From Lampris incognitus (lineage: Eukaryota; Chordata; Actinopteri; Lampriformes; Lampridae), in the NCBI RefSeq assembly GCF_029633865.1, contig NC_079216.1, positions 62,130,915 through 62,194,914 on the forward strand: a stretch of DNA of 64,000 bases, given 5' to 3'. Positions 10,492 to 21,478 of the stretch are shown here, one piece after another (position 1 is the first letter of the stretch; each line of letters starts with the position of its first letter). The position numbers and the translations under genes are program-made. Below the pieces are notes generated by a model. That model ran no database searches. It was given only the letters and a program-made list of their open reading frames with translations, and was not told the origin of the DNA.

Positions 10492-12162
10492 CGGCTATGG
10501 GCGCCGGCCGTGACTGCAAGCTGTGGTTCATCAGAGACTCCTTGTCGGGCCGGCGGCTGCTGGTTGACTCTGGCGCTCAACGCAGCATACTACCAGCACA
10601 AGCTGTGGACACGATGACCGACAGTCACGGCCCCCAGATGGACGCCGCCAACGGCACGTCCATTCGGACGTACGGTATCAGACATGTGGACGTGTGTTTT
10701 GGCGGCCGACGTTTCGGCTGGGACTTTGTGATGGCTGCTGTATCCACCCCGCTCCTAGGTGCGGATTTCCTCTGTGCTTTCAACCTGCTGGTGGATGTTA
10801 AAAACTGTCGCGTGATTGATGCCGTCTCTTTTGCGTCATACCCCTGCACGCTTGGGGGCGCTGGAGCGCTGTGCCTCGCTAACACACTCTCCACCGGGGA
10901 TCCATACCAACGCCTGCTCGCAAATTTCCCCGAGCTGACCACACCCACCTTCTCCTCGGCGGTGGCCAAGCACGGCGTGGAACATCATATCACCACAGTG
11001 GGGCCCCCAGTTTACGCCCGGGCCCGACGCCTCGACTCGGCCAAGCTCGCAATAGCCAGGGAGGAGTTTTCGACTATGGAGCGCCTCGGCATTGTCCGCC
11101 GTTCTGACAGCCCGTGGGCTTCCCCTCTTCACATGGTTACTAAGGCCGACGGGGGTTGGCGCCCGTGCGGGGACTACCGTCGCCTAAACAATGACACGAC
11201 CCCCGACCGGTACCCCATACCGCACATACAAGATTTCTCTACCCACCTGGCGGGCGCTGCCATCTATTCCAAAATCGACTTAGTGCGGGGGTATCACCAA
11301 GTGCCGGTCCACCCACTGGATGTCCCAAAAACGGCTGTCATCACACCCTTTGGGCTCTTTGAGTTTTTACGTATGCCTTTCGGCCTTAAAGGGGCGGCGC
11401 AGACGTTTCAGCGCCTTATGGATTCTGTGCTCCGTGACATGCCATTTTTGTTTGTGTACTTAGACGACATCCTCGTGGCCAGCGCGTCGGCGGAGGAACA
11501 CATGACGCACCTCAGACAGCTGTTTGACAGGCTCAGCGAACACGGCCTCATCATCAACCCAGCTAAGTGTCAGTTCGGGGAGTCGTCCATCACCTTCCTC
11601 GGGCACCACATCACTCCACAGGGGGCCGTTCCCCTCCCTGCCAGGGTTGAGGCTATCACCATGTTCCCCCGCCCCCGCACTGTACAGTCGCTGCAGGAAT
11701 TCCTGGGCATGGTGAACTTTTATAACCGTTTCCTGCCCCGTGCCGCCCACATCATGCGTCCCCTGTATGAGGCCCTGCGGGGTAAGAAGTCTAAGGACGA
11801 GCTGGACTGGTCTTCGGGGATGGACGAGGCTTTTGTGGCCGCCAAGACCGCGCTGGCCAACGCTGCGCTGCTAGCTCACCCGTCGCCTGCCGCCCCCATA
11901 GCCCTTACAACGGATGCCTCCGACTACGCCGTGGGGGCCGTGTGTGAGCAGTGGGTGGGGGGGGGCTGGCAGCCGTTGGCGTTCTTCAGTAAACAACTCC
12001 GTGAGAGCGAGCGCAAATACAGCACCTTTGATAGGGAACTACTGGGTCTCTTCCTCGCAACCAGACACTTTAGGTTCCTATTGGAGGGCCGACAGTTCAC
12101 CGCTTTCGTGGACCACAAACCGCTGACGTTCTGTATGGCCAAAACCTCAGAACCGTGGTCTG
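10434..12162 (+). CDS. Pol 5' part of the outer gypsy element (protease, RT, RNase H start)
   Basis: The open frame contains a retropepsin-like [12 protein letters not shown] near the start. A gypsy reverse transcriptase follows, with [23 protein letters not shown] and [13 protein letters not shown] (the YLDD catalytic box). The beginning of RNase H is also visible ([21 protein letters not shown]). The protein would copy the element's RNA into DNA. The sequence is interrupted at 12162 by the inner gypsy element, and further pol sequence lies beyond that insertion at 16945. Confidence 0.85.
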
Positions 12163-15100
12163 TGTAACGATCTGTGCCCTCTGGCTATGTTAACTTATAA
12201 CATTAATAAAGCAAGGACGACTTCTCTCGTGCTGGGTGTTTATTCACCGACCGGATTCCGACTGACGTTGTTACGTACATCACGTGACTTTGTTGTGGCG
12301 CTACGGAAAGCCGTAAGGGACATTAGCAAATCAAATATTACTAGCAAATATTACATCTCCCTTTTTCTGAAAAGTGCTGCTTTCTCTGCAGAGATACAGA
12401 CCACGTTGAGCATGTTTATAAGCGAATACAATCTTAATAAGAAAGAATATGAAAGTGGAACTCTTATATAACTGGACTGCAACAAAGTAGTGTAAAACAT
12501 TTCCTTCACTGTCTAAATGTGACACCGTAATAACATTTCATCTTTTTTTTTTCATTTCATTACTGGTAACTGCAAACAGCAGGTAGGTACACAAGGTAAG
12601 TGAACGCTGTAAATATTTCTTTTCAAAACATAGCAGGTATAGTACAGGTTGGTGTAAAATTCTCTTTTTTTTAACATTCATAAGTCAAGGATTTGTCTTG
12701 GTTTGATCGTGCGACCTGACCTCGTGGTGTAACCAGGCTGTGTGTCTGGTTGTCGCTGATTGTTCGTGTCTGGAGGTTCAGCATGCTCTTGCTGATGGGC
12801 TTGTGTGTTGTTGTTAGCGCTGGTAACAGTCTGCTGTGAAGTGTGTGTGTGCGTAGTGTGAGTGTTCACTCTGCTTTGTCGCAGGTGTTGACGGTTGCGT
12901 TGGTAGATCTGACCTTCTTTGGTTTGGATGTGGTAGCTCCTGTCTGTGTTCGCTGGTCTTTCCACAGTTGCAGGTCTCCAGGATCCATCCTCCTGCCGGA
13001 AGCGGATTGGTGTGCCTGCGGGCAGGTGGGGCAGAGGTTTGGCTGTTCGGTTGTAGTATGCCTGCTGGCGCTGTTGACATACCTCTCTCCTTTTGTGAAC
13101 ATCCTCCTGACTGGCGATCTGTGGCTGCAGGTGTTTTGCTGTTGATGGGAGAATGGACCGCAGCCTCCGACTCATCAGTAGCTGTGCCGGTGATTTCAGG
13201 TTGTCCACCGGTGTGTTGCGATACTCCAGCAAGCTCATGTAGGGGTCTTTGTTCTCAGCTTTGGCTTTGTCCAGGATGCGTTTGGCCGTCTGGACAGTCT
13301 TCTCGGAGAGGCCGTTGCTCTGTGGGTAGTGGGGGCTTGTGGTGGTGTGTGAGAAACCCCATGTCTGTGAGAAGTTGCGGAACTCACCAGAGCTGTAGCA
13401 CGGACCGTTGTCGCTGATGATAGTCTCGGGGATTCCGTGTCGAGCCATTGCTGCTTTCAGCTTCATGATGACGGCAGATGAGGTGCAGCTGTAAAGTCTT
13501 TCTAGCTCGAAGAATCTGGAGTAGTAGTCCACAGTGACTATGAAGTCCTGTGAGTTCCATGTGAATAGGTCTGTGCCTATCACTTGCCACGGCCGCTCGG
13601 GTATGGCGTGTGACATCTTTGGTTCCTTTGCATTTGCGCTGCGCCGTTCTTGGCATATGCTGCAGTCTGCTACCGCATCCTCGATCTGTTTCCCCATGCC
13701 AGGCCAGAACAGTAAGTCTCTTGCTCGGCATTTGCTTTTTTCCACGCCAAGGTGGCTGGCATGGATGCGCTGTATCATGTCCTTGCGAAGCTTTTGGGGG
13801 ACAATGATTCTCTCACCTTTGAACAGGATACCGTCCATTTCTGAGATTTCTGCTCTGTGGTTCCAGTATTCCTGGATGCTGGGCGGGCACTTTTTCTTTG
13901 TGTCTGGCCAGCCAGTGAGTGTGGCTCGTCTGAGTGCGGTGAGCTGTGGATCTTGCGCTGTTTCCTGCTTGATTTCTGTGAGTCTTGTGTCGCTCACAGG
14001 GATGTTGCTGAGGACTGTGTGCACTTGGGCCTCCATCCCTTCCTGTAGGTCACTGTCGTGGTGTTCTATTGACTTGCGTGACAGTGTGTCGGCCACCGGT
14101 ATGTCCTTACCGGGGCGGTGGATGATTTGGATGTCGTATTTTTGGAGCGCCAGGATCATCCGTTGCAGCCGGGGTGGTGCTGCTGCCAGTGGCTTTTTTA
14201 GTATTGCCTCCAGAGGCTTGTGGTCTGACTCCACAATCACTTTTCGTCCATACATGTACTCGTGGAACCTCTTGCAGCCGAAGACCACAGCGTAGAGCTC
14301 CTTCTCTATCTGTGCGTAGTTTTCTTCAGTGCTGTTGAGTGACTTGGACGCATAGGCAATTGGTTTGCCATCTTGGAGCATGACAGCCCCAAGGCCACTT
14401 TTGGATGCATCCACTTGGAGTCGCAGCTCTTTCTGCGGGTCGAAATATGAGAGTACTGGACCTGGGTGCTGTGTAATGAGATTCTTCATCTCTTGGAACG
14501 CCTTGTCGTGGACTGCATCCCACACAAACTCACTGTCCTGTTTCAGAAGCTGTCTGAGGGGTGAGTTTATCTGTGAGAGGTGTGGAGCAAATCTGGCGAG
14601 GTAGTTGATCATGCCGAGGACTGTCTCCAGCTCTGCTTTGTTCTGTGGGGGTTGCATGTCCTTGACCGCCTTCACCTTGTGTGGGTCTGGTTTGATGCCT
14701 TCGTGTGAGAGCGTGTGGCCGAAGTAGCTTACCTCGGACACGCATATGTGACACTTGTCGGGGTTGAGCCTCACCCCTCGCTCCCTTGTGCGCTTCAGCA
14801 TCGCTCTGAGACGCTGGTCATGTTCCTCTTTAGTCTTGCCGAACACTAGTATATCGTCCACTATGGCCGTCACACCGTCCAATCCTTCATATGTTTCATC
14901 CACGCGTCTCTGGAACTCGTCTTGAGCGGACACGATTCCGAATGGCAGTCTGAGGAAACGATACCTGCCAAACACTGTGTTAAATGTCGTCAACATTGAG
15001 GATTCAGTGCTCAGTTTGATGGCCCAATAGCCTGACCGCGCGTCTAACACGCTAAAGTACTCAGCTCCAGCAAGCTTTGTGGTGGCGTCCTCCAGCGTGG

Positions 15101-16944
15101 GGAGGGGGTAGTGAGGTCGTTGTATCACTTTGTTAAGAGCTCTGGGGTCTAAACACACTCTAAGTTTGCCTGTCTTTGGCTTCTCAACAATGACGAGTGC
15201 GTTCACCCATTCTGTGGGTTCTGTTACCTTACAGATTATGCCGCCTTTCTCCATGCTGTCAAGCTCGTCCCTCAGTTTGCTGCGTAGGGCGATGGGGATT
15301 CTGCGTGGCGGGCAGACGACCGGCGTTGAATCTGGTGTGACGCGGAAGGTGCACTCGCCTGGGAACTCTCCTATTCCTTGGAAAACATCTGCATACTCAT
15401 CCATTATGCTCTGTGATGTGACATTGTTTTCCTCGCTCACAGCCATCACTATTTTTACCAAGTTTAGGTCACGGCATGTTTTCATTGCCATGACTGGTGG
15501 GGCGTTTGTGTCAATGACGTAAAAGTCCAGCATAATTGCATTGTCTCTGTACTTACATTTGAGTTTGCATGTGCCTTTCACGCTCAGCGCGCCTCCTCCA
15601 TATTCAGTGAGTCTGTGTATTGCTGGTTTCAGTGTCACATTTTTGAACAGCGCCTGGAACAGGTTGGTGGGAATAGTATTGGCCTGTGCCCCAGTGTCTA
15701 GTTTAAACTTTACCTTCTGTGGAGGTGTGCCAATTCCAACCTCTACGTAAGCCTGCTCGTTGCTTTTTCCGTTGTTCTCTATTGAGATGCAGTCTATGTA
15801 CCGCTCTGTCTGTTCTCCCACAGCGGTGCTCTCCACTGTAATGTTGTCGAAGTACAGTTCTTCCTGCTCTCTGTCAGTGGTGTACTCTTCTGGGTTCTCT
15901 CCGACGGCATGTACTGTGCCGCGGTAGTACTTTGTCTGTCCCTGGGAGCTAGACTTGCATACTTTAGCAAAATGATTGAGCTTCTTGCATTTAATGCATT
16001 GTTTACCCTTAGCTGGGCAAGTGGCTTTAGCGCCGTGTAGCCCTCCACAATAGCTACACGCCCTAGCGGCGGTGCTAACGTTACCCTCCCTTTGTCTGAA
16101 GTTAGCGTTAGCTGCTTTGGGTGCGTTCGGTTTGTAAGTCTTTCTGCCTATTGCGTGCACCGTTTCATGTGTGCTGCCCTGGCCCATAGACTTTAGCTGT
16201 TGCTTTGCTAGCTCGTGTGAGCGGGCTACATCTATGGCCTTTTCTAGCGTTAGCTCAGCTCCCTGGCTAAGTAGCTTTTCTCTCACTCTGGGTGAGTTGG
16301 TGGCAAACACGATGCGGTCCCTGACCATCTCGTCGGCATTTGGGTAGCCACAGTCTTTGACTAGGAGCTTTAGCTCAGTTACAAATCGTTCGAAGGATTC
16401 ACTCTCTCCCTGCATCTTTTCATGAAATTTATATCTGGCATAAATCGGGTTTGCTTTGGGGGTGATGTACTCAGTGTACTTATCGTAGTACGTTTCTAGC
16501 TTCTTGGCTTGTTCTCCGCTGAGTGTCCAAGTGTTGTGCACATCGCGCCCTTTTTCCCCTATCCAGAGCAGGAGGTAGCTGCATTTCTCCTCTTCATTCT
16601 TCCCGCGCAGGGGGCCCGTGAACATTAGCTCCGTTGTTTGTCGAAATCGTCTCCATGCTTCAGGTAAGTTCGCCGATTCCCAGTCCATCCGTGGAGCTGG
16701 AACGCCGTACGAATCCATATTGGGTATTTAAAGTCCGCTACTCTGACACCATGTAACGATCTGTGCCCTCTGGCTATGTTAACTTATAACATTAATAAAG
16801 CAAGGACGACTTCTCTCGTGCTGGGTGTTTATTCACCGACCGGATTCCGACTGACGTTGTTACGTACATCACGTGACTTTGTTGTGGCGCTACGGAAAGC
16901 CGTAAGGGACATTAGCAAATCAAATATTACTAGCAAATATTACA
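12163..16944 (-). mobile_element. Inner Ty3/gypsy element, apparently whole, inserted in the outer one (fossil)
   Basis: The 193-bp LTRs at 12163-12355 and 16752-16944 appear identical by eye, running TGTAACGATC...AATATTACA on the plus strand. The element reads on the minus strand. A 5-bp duplication, gtctg, flanks it (12158-12162 and 16945-16949). The primer site next to the LTR at 16734-16751 (minus TGGTGTCAGAGTAGCGG) matches a tRNA-Leu end over about the first ten bases. A purine-rich tract lies by the other LTR near 12356. One long gag-pol frame fills the middle. It looks whole, and identical LTRs mean a very recent insertion. Confidence 0.92.
12678..16718 (-). CDS. Gag-Pol polyprotein of the inner gypsy element
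   Basis: A single 1346-codon frame starts MDSYGVPAPRMDWESANLPE. Domains in order are: gag capsid (~1-190), two CCHC-type knuckles (CSYCGGLHGAKATC and CIKCKKLNHFAKVC, ~215-250), and protease (KLDTGAQANTIP, ~340). Reverse transcriptase follows (~450-640, catalytic IVDDILVFG), then RNase H (~720-840, QVDASKSGLGAV), an integrase zinc finger (HASHLGVEKS...CSICQERR) and the integrase core (~1010-1200). The tail is rich in Q, T and H. The single fused frame and the sequence type fit the mag-like or K02A2.6-like gypsy group, which is a family-level inference. Confidence 0.9.
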   Translation of the reverse strand: MDSYGVPAPRMDWESANLPEAWRRFRQTTELMFTGPLRGKNEEEKCSYLLLWIGEKGRDVHNTWTLSGEQAKKLETYYDKYTEYITPKANPIYARYKFHEKMQGESESFERFVTELKLLVKDCGYPNADEMVRDRIVFATNSPRVREKLLSQGAELTLEKAIDVARSHELAKQQLKSMGQGSTHETVHAIGRKTYKPNAPKAANANFRQREGNVSTAARACSYCGGLHGAKATCPAKGKQCIKCKKLNHFAKVCKSSSQGQTKYYRGTVHAVGENPEEYTTDREQEELYFDNITVESTAVGEQTERYIDCISIENNGKSNEQAYVEVGIGTPPQKVKFKLDTGAQANTIPTNLFQALFKNVTLKPAIHRLTEYGGGALSVKGTCKLKCKYRDNAIMLDFYVIDTNAPPVMAMKTCRDLNLVKIVMAVSEENNVTSQSIMDEYADVFQGIGEFPGECTFRVTPDSTPVVCPPRRIPIALRSKLRDELDSMEKGGIICKVTEPTEWVNALVIVEKPKTGKLRVCLDPRALNKVIQRPHYPLPTLEDATTKLAGAEYFSVLDARSGYWAIKLSTESSMLTTFNTVFGRYRFLRLPFGIVSAQDEFQRRVDETYEGLDGVTAIVDDILVFGKTKEEHDQRLRAMLKRTRERGVRLNPDKCHICVSEVSYFGHTLSHEGIKPDPHKVKAVKDMQPPQNKAELETVLGMINYLARFAPHLSQINSPLRQLLKQDSEFVWDAVHDKAFQEMKNLITQHPGPVLSYFDPQKELRLQVDASKSGLGAVMLQDGKPIAYASKSLNSTEENYAQIEKELYAVVFGCKRFHEYMYGRKVIVESDHKPLEAILKKPLAAAPPRLQRMILALQKYDIQIIHRPGKDIPVADTLSRKSIEHHDSDLQEGMEAQVHTVLSNIPVSDTRLTEIKQETAQDPQLTALRRATLTGWPDTKKKCPPSIQEYWNHRAEISEMDGILFKGERIIVPQKLRKDMIQRIHASHLGVEKSKCRARDLLFWPGMGKQIEDAVADCSICQERRSANAKEPKMSHAIPERPWQVIGTDLFTWNSQDFIVTVDYYSRFFELERLYSCTSSAVIMKLKAAMARHGIPETIISDNGPCYSSGEFRNFSQTWGFSHTTTSPHYPQSNGLSEKTVQTAKRILDKAKAENKDPYMSLLEYRNTPVDNLKSPAQLLMSRRLRSILPSTAKHLQPQIASQEDVHKRREVCQQRQQAYYNRTAKPLPHLPAGTPIRFRQEDGSWRPATVERPANTDRSYHIQTKEGQIYQRNRQHLRQSRVNTHTTHTHTSQQTVTSANNNTQAHQQEHAEPPDTNNQRQPDTQPGYTTRSGRTIKPRQILDL

Positions 16945-18421
16945 GTCTGGGCGTCAGCAGCGTCATCTCGCGGCGGTTTCCGAGTTTACCACGGACATAC
17001 AACACGTGTCGGGCAAGGATAACTCCGTCGCCGACTGCCTTTCACGGGCGGTTGTTAACGCCGTTCACTTGGGACTCGACTACGCCGCTATGGCAGCGGA
17101 CCAAGCCAAGGACGCGACCGTTCAAGACTACCGGTCGACCCCTACGGCGCTACGGCTGGAGGACGTGACGTTCGACGCGGCCAACACCACCCTCCTCTGT
17201 GACATCTCCACCGGTCAACCGCGCCCCCTGGTGCCTACTTCCTGGCGGCGCCGAGTTTTCGACACCGTCCACGGCCTTTCCCACCCGGGAGTGAAGGCCT
17301 CGACCAAATTGGTGAGCGTCAAGTTTGTTTGGCCTGGGCTCCGTAAGGATGTTAGAGCCTGGGCCGGCTCTTGTGTGGCGTGCCATCGCGCCAAGGTGCA
17401 CTGCCATACCAAGGCCCCTTTGGCGCCGTTTGTGGTTCCAGAGAGGCGGTTTGACCACGTCAATGTTGACCTGGTGGGTCCCCTGCCCCCCTCCCGTGGT
17501 TATACGTTCCTCCTCACTATTGTGGACAGGGCCACCAGGTGGCCAGAGGCTATTCCCTTGTCCTCCACGACGGCAGCAGAGGTAGCACGGGCGTTCATCG
17601 GCTGCTGGGTGGCCCGTTTCGGCACACCGGGTGACATCACGAGCGACCGGAGCTCCCAGTTTACCTCGGAGCTCTGGACGGCGGTCGCTGAGCACCTGGG
17701 GATGAAGATCCACCGCACTACGGCGTACAACCCGCAGAGCAACGGACTTTGTGAGCGGTTCCATCGGGACATGAAAGCCGCTCTGCGGGCAAGCCTCACT
17801 GGCTGCGACTGGATGGACCGGCTCCCATGGGTCATGCTCGGCCTGCGTTCGGCCCCGAAGGAAGACCTCCAGACCTCCTCCGCTGAGCTGGTGTATGGCC
17901 AGCCCCTGCGAGTTCCGGGGGAGTTTCTTCCGGATGCTACGACTCCCTGGTCGGCCGCCTCTCACCTCAGTGCGTCCCGGAGCGCTGCCGGTGCCTTCGC
18001 TCCCGTTCCGATGTCTCAACACTGCCTCCCCCGGTCCTACGTCCCCAAGGATCTGCCATTGGCGAGGTACGTCTTCATTAGGCACGACAGCCATCGGTCC
18101 CCGCTGCAGCCCCCATACGACGGGCCCTTCCGCGTCCTGGAGGCGGGGGATAAGAACTTTGTGGTGGACATGGGGGGCAGGCCGGAGCGGGTCGCTATAG
18201 ACCGTCTCAAGCCTGCTCACTTGGACATTGGGGAGCCAATGCAATTGGCCCTACCCCCGCGGCGGGGACGCCCTCCTAGGTCGGCCCCGGCACCTGCCTC
18301 TGTTCCTGCTTCGGCCCCGCCTATGGCCCGGGTTTCGGCCCCATCTGTTTCCCCTCCTGTGAAGCGCAGCCGTTATGGCCGCAGGGTCCACCCCCCGACT
18401 CGTCACTTGTTTTCCCCGTGA
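16945..18421 (+). CDS. Pol 3' part of the outer gypsy element (RNase H end, integrase)
   Basis: This stretch begins within the end of RNase H (HVSGKDNSVADCLSRAVV). It continues through an integrase with an HHCC zinc finger (HGLSHPGVKAST...CVACHRAK) and the catalytic core (VDLVGPLPPSRGYTFLL, DITSDRSSQFTSELW, YNPQSNGLCERFHR). The C-terminal part has a GPF/Y-like PYDGPFRVLEAG and a proline-rich tail. Integrase would insert the element's DNA. It is the continuation of the element cut at 12162. Confidence 0.85.
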
Positions 18422-18895
18422 CTTTGCACTATGTCATTGACTGTTCTGTTGTAGAGTCTATTTTTATGTTCATGAGTTGCGCTTTTGCTGTTTTGCATTG
18501 TTTTGTGTAGGTGAATTCTGGGGGGGCCTGTGTGGTGACCCACATCTATATAACTAGAGACATTCACCTAAGAGAGAATGCACTTCCGCTTCCGGTCCAG
18601 AGAGTTCAGTGTCGTTGTCGAATATATGACATGTAAAGTTGGAGCTAGTAAACTACCTCGACTACGTCTACTCTCGGTCTCCTGTCTCGTTGTTTTCTAA
18701 CTCCACAACAGGTTATTTTCTTGCCCGATGCGGGATTCGATACAGGGTGTAACGCACCACAAGGCGACATCACTGACCACTCGGCTAAAGGGTCAAATAC
18801 GCTAGCTAGGTACTAACGTGTCTTATTAGTAGTTCACAACAATAATAATAATAAAACGAGGTCTATTTCAGCTTTAATGTGCTCCCTATTCCTTT

Positions 18896-19031
18896 TGTAA
18901 ACTACCAATAAGACACGTTAGCCCCTAGCTAATGGGTCTGACCCTTTAGCCGAGCGGTCAGTGATGTCGTCTTGTGGTGCAGTACACGCCGTATCGAATC
19001 CCGCACCGGGCGAGTAAATAGCTCGGTTACA
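18896..19031 (+). repeat. tRNA-module LTR (copy E), solo, 4-bp target duplication
   Basis: The copy begins TGTAAACTACCAATAAG and ends GCTCGGTTACA, 136 bp. The 4-bp repeat cttt flanks it (18892-18895 and 19032-19035). It lies in the opposite orientation to copies A-D. Inside are an A-box-like tagccgagcggtcagtg and a B-box-like gtatcgaatccc. A single LTR with a target duplication is the usual outcome of LTR-LTR recombination. Confidence 0.75.
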
Positions 19032-19288
19032 CTTTCAACAAACGCCCTGTTGACAGCGCCGTTGTCCAGCCGGTACTGAGGACGTTTCCCCGCCCTAGCT
19101 GACGGCTTTGATTGAGTCCTCCGGTGCTGCCCAGCTCTGTAACATGTGCCCTGCTTTGTTTCGCCATTATTCATTTTAACCTACAGTACTAGTAGTAGTA
19201 CTAGCAGTAGCTCACGGAGCCCGGGAAGTGACGTGGACAACATTTTATATCTCGCACGCGCGCTTTCTAAATTTTTCCTCGTCCGTGC
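19032..19288. other. CpG-containing spacer, nothing recognised
   Basis: GC-rich sequence with an AGT/ACT-rich patch near 19185-19210. No gene was recognised. Confidence 0.45.
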
Positions 19289-19492
19289 TGTAGTGATATA
19301 ACGCCATGTATATCCACTGGAACTACACTAGGTGTCATGTACTACCCGGACTGTTATTATGGTTACACCACTACCATGTATGGTTATTACGTCTGCCTAC
19401 TGAGCCGCGATTAAACCTGAGTCCTATAACCCGGTGTGGTCATTGATCCTCGACCAATACTACCCCAAGTATTACTTCATGGTGGCAGCGGT
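19289..19492 (+). repeat. 5' LTR and primer site of another LTR element (fossil fragment)
   Basis: The segment TGTAGTGATATAACGCC...AAGTATTACTTCA (19289-19479, 191 bp) is followed at once by TGGTGGCAGCGGTAAAG, a primer site that matches the tRNA-Leu(AAG) end over about 13 bases. The copia element at 19500 landed just inside the leader. About 100 bp of leader-like sequence resumes at 23577. No coding part of this element is present, so it is a remnant. It shares its primer tRNA type with the miniature LTR elements nearby. Confidence 0.55.
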
Positions 19493-19885
19493 AAAGTGCT
19501 GTTAGAAGACTAGACTAATACTTTATGTCTATCTCTGCGCAGATGAAGTGGATTAATAAGCCGTTATAAAGAATCGTACTGACTACCGAACTTCTGCTGG
19601 AGGGAAAAATGCAGCCTCCGTTTATTCGGTAGTTTGGGGAGATGAAGAAAATGAACGGCGTCTCAGTGACGTAATCAATCCGCGCATGCAAGCGCAACAC
19701 CGCCCACTTGTGGACAAACAAAGTCGTAAACAAAATAATAGTACACAGTAACACATAGTCATACAAATACGCTGGTGTCATATCTCAACACTCCCACTTA
19801 TGAATCATGAGCTTACTGTATACCTTTTCTTATTCATAGAACAAAAATAAAAATAAAACTTGGTATAACCCATACCACTCACATT

Positions 19886-21478
19886 TCACACACCAAACAT
19901 TGCCTTAGCAAATGTCTTCAGTTTTACCTTGGATGCGGGCTTCGTCATTACATCCGTAGCCATTTCGTCTGTAGGGCAATACACCAATGAAATCCTTTCC
20001 TGTGACTCCTTGGAGTACACACAATGGTCTGATTGGTTTTGTGTAAAGCCATCACCTGTCAAACACTCGTGTAACAGTAAGTTCCAATTGCGGCCAGACT
20101 GCTTGAGGCCGTAGATTGACTTCTCTAGTTTACACACTAGTTTTTCTCCCTTCTCAATATAACCCTCAGGTTGTTCTATGTATATGTCATAGTCTATGGG
20201 GGCATGAAGATAGGCCGTCTTTACATCCATCTGGTGTAAAATCAAGTCATATTGAGCCGCCTTCTGTAGAAGCACTCGAACACTTGTTAGGTTGGCTGTT
20301 GGCGAAAATGTCTCCCCATAGTCCACCCCAGCTCTCTGGCTATATCCCTTTGCTACAAATCTAGCCTTGTACTTGTCGTGTCCGTCTATATCTGTCTTTA
20401 TCGAATACACCCACCTTCCTCCCACTGTTTTCTTGCCCTCTGGCAATTTCATAAGGGTGAATGTTTTGTTGTCTCTTAGAGACTCCATTTCCTCGTCCAT
20501 TGCCCTGGACCACTTTTCTGATTCTGGCGATTCCATGGCCTCTTTAAAGGTCAGAGGGACACCGCACACTGCCCTGTATGCATAATCTATAGTAGTGAGT
20601 GAGCTGTCATCACTGTCGCCCTGACTATAGTCAATCAGGTATCTCGGAGGGTTGCGTTCCCTTTGGGGGTACCTCCCACTGGCTGAGGCTTGTGACGTCA
20701 CCCTTGGGTGCTCCTCGTCATCATCCTCGGGTGTTGACTGTGTACCGTCAGTCTGTACATTTTTCTGTACTCTAGGCTGAGTTGCAGCTGTCTCAACAGA
20801 CTTTCTCTCTCTTACCCAGTCTTCTGGGTGCAGACCTGGTGTCTGAGTCTCATTTTCACTAGTTGCCTTGTGTACAAATTTAACTAGTCTGTGTTTCTGT
20901 ACTTTCTCTTGGTCAAGGTAGTAGACTAGGTAGGCCGGGCTGTTCTTGTCGTGTCCTACAAAACGCCCCCTCTCACATCTAGAATCTAACTTTCCCTTGT
21001 CCTGCTGGTAAGCATAGCATTCTGTCCCGAACTTTTGCATTCTAGCCATGTTGCACTTTTTTCCTGTCATTGCCGTGTATGGCGTAGTGCCTGTGTGCTT
21101 GTTGAAGCATCTGTTTCTGGTGTGGGCTGCCTCCTGTACAGCATAATGCCATAGGTTCTTTGGTAGACCACTATCTATTAGCATACACCTTGCCATCTCG
21201 AATAGTGTGCGTCCTTCTCTCTCTGCAACGCCATTTTGATGGGGAGAGTATGGGCAGGATGTCTCATGTCTTATTTTGTTCTGTCTCAACAGGGTTTGAA
21301 ACTCCTTGCCTGTAAACTCAGTTCCATTATCTGACCTTATGCATTTCACTGTCCCATAGGGAGCTACATCTGCCAGAAATTTCTCGGTCGCTTGCACTGT
21401 GTCACTCTTTGTTTTTAAGAAATAAACACACAGCCCCTGTGCACACATCTGTAAATGATTGCATGTACCTGAAACCAT
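19886..21478 (-). pseudogene. Copia pol, integrase to reverse transcriptase part (fossil)
   Basis: The translation shows the integrase core (CIRSDNGTEFTGKEFQTLL and SPHQNGVAEREGRTLFEMAR) in the first ~120 residues. After a variable acidic hinge come copia reverse transcriptase segments (TFKEAMESPESEKW, KARFVAKGYSQRAGVDYGET, HQMDVKTAYLHAPIDYDIYI). These order and motif choices are diagnostic of Ty1/copia, where integrase precedes reverse transcriptase. Confidence 0.8.

Larger units (their letters stand above)
9527..18707 (+). mobile_element. Outer Ty3/gypsy element, CsRn1-like, tRNA-Trp primer site (fossil)
   Basis: The LTRs at 9527-9704 (178 bp) and 18531-18707 (177 bp) run TGTGGTGACC...CTCCACA and differ at only about two positions. 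A 4-bp duplication, acag, flanks the element (9523-9526 and 18708-18711). The primer site TGGTGACCCCGACGTGAT at 9706 complements the 3' end of tRNA-Trp, as known for the CsRn1 group. A G-rich polypurine tract precedes the 3' LTR. Coding order is gag, protease, reverse transcriptase, RNase H, integrase. The element is broken by one large insertion, the inner gypsy at 12163-16944. Apart from that it looks otherwise whole and very young. Confidence 0.9.
9519..18838 (-). repeat. tRNA-module LTR (copy D), split by a gypsy element
   Basis: The first bases (tgtaacag, 9519-9526) and the remainder (18712-18838, ending agttcaca) form one copy of the ~135-bp tRNA-module LTR. It lies in the same orientation as copies A-C at 23683-24283. 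The gypsy element at 9527-18707 landed eight bases inside it, so the LTR was there first. It lies in an AAT-rich stretch, which blurs its own target duplication. Confidence 0.75.
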
